From NCBI GenBank assembly GCA_002385805.1, contig DGEF01000079.1, positions 1 to 43,018 of the forward strand: 43,018 nucleotides of DNA. The letters are read 5' to 3'. Source of the DNA: Peptococcaceae bacterium UBA3933 (GTDB lineage Bacteria; Bacillota; Peptococcia; Peptococcales; BICA1-8). The notes under the pieces were generated by a model, which did not search any database, was not told where the DNA came from, and worked only from the letters and a program-made list of their open reading frames with translations. The translations under genes and the position numbers were made by a program. The first letter of the stretch is position 1, and each line of letters opens with the position of its first letter. Below are positions 42,950 to 43,018 of the stretch, piece by piece.

Positions 42950-43018
42950 TGGTGCGGTAGAGAGGACTTGAACCTCCACGGAGTTGCCTCCACTAGAACC
43001 TGAATCTTACTTTTTACG
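42950..43018 (-). tRNA. tRNA-Leu (CAG), partial, cut by the window edge
   Basis: On the minus strand the 3' part folds well: anticodon loop TTCAGGT (anticodon CAG), long variable arm GGAG/CTCC, T stem GGAGG/CCTCT with TTCAAGT loop, 3' acceptor CTACCGC, discriminator A and an encoded CCA (42950-42952). The long variable arm and anticodon agree on leucine. The 5' side is cut off, and the visible bases 5' of the anticodon stem (about 43000-43018) do not look like a D arm. The stem has a mismatch. Confidence 0.8.

Noticed and set aside
1..43018. CRISPR arrays, insertion sequences, prophage or toxin-antitoxin genes
   Set aside because: No regularly spaced repeats, transposase, integrase or phage genes were seen; the window is almost entirely core genes.

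Overview
The window reads as chromosomal core sequence of a low-GC, endospore-forming, probably anaerobic Firmicute (class Clostridia). The gene set suggests a Peptococcaceae/Desulfotomaculum-type relative; this placement is inferred from gene content, not from a phylogeny. Sporulation genes (spmA, spmB, a YtfJ-like gene, spoIIP, spoIVA), an IspH-ribosomal protein S1 fusion, the YIEGIA/DUF3189/DUF512 families and a NirJ2-type radical SAM gene inside a tetrapyrrole operon all point that way. Every protein gene lies on the plus strand. The only minus-strand gene is a tRNA-Leu cut by the right edge.

Left part (1-7.6 kb): trpS, the condensin accessory pair scpA/scpB, a DUF2953 protein, ytfJ with a terminator, then spmA/spmB, rluB, a YtfP-type flavoprotein and an unknown membrane-anchored protein that may start at ATT. 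Next (7.5-13.1 kb): a hutP homologue behind a strong promoter with a hairpin in its leader, an unknown protein, cmk, plsC, the ispH-rpsA fusion behind a sigma-H-like promoter, and fni (type 2 IPP isomerase).

Middle (13.1-23.3 kb): a compact sporulation-linked cluster of a DUF1614 membrane protein, SpoIIP with an extra C-terminal membrane segment, a YIEGIA protein with its small partner, and two unequal DUF3189 copies. Then come a PDZ-radical SAM-DUF512 protein, der, plsY, gpsA and spoIVA. After that (23.3-27.3 kb) is an aspartate-family operon: an ACT-domain putative regulator, hom, thrB and lysC, without thrC. It is followed by tRNA-Pro(GGG) with its own promoter and terminator.

Right part: an ADP-ribosylglycohydrolase and a YigZ protein. 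An approximately 9.5 kb unit (29.2-38.8 kb) then starts with a degenerate and an intact prenyl diphosphate synthase subunit (HepS/HepT-like) and continues with precorrin-2 dehydrogenase, hemA, hemC, cobA-hemD, hemB, a radical SAM gene and hemL. This covers glutamyl-tRNA to sirohydrochlorin. Downstream are an orphan CheR methyltransferase, a gamma-carbonic anhydrase, a 719-residue FtsA-like ATPase with a repetitive tail, and a PH-domain protein, before the convergent tRNA-Leu.

The least explained items are the FtsA-like protein with five tail repeats, the SpoIIP-YIEGIA-DUF3189 cluster, the hutP leader hairpin, the candidate operator at the threonine operon, and the tRNA-Leu whose visible 5' side does not fold normally.
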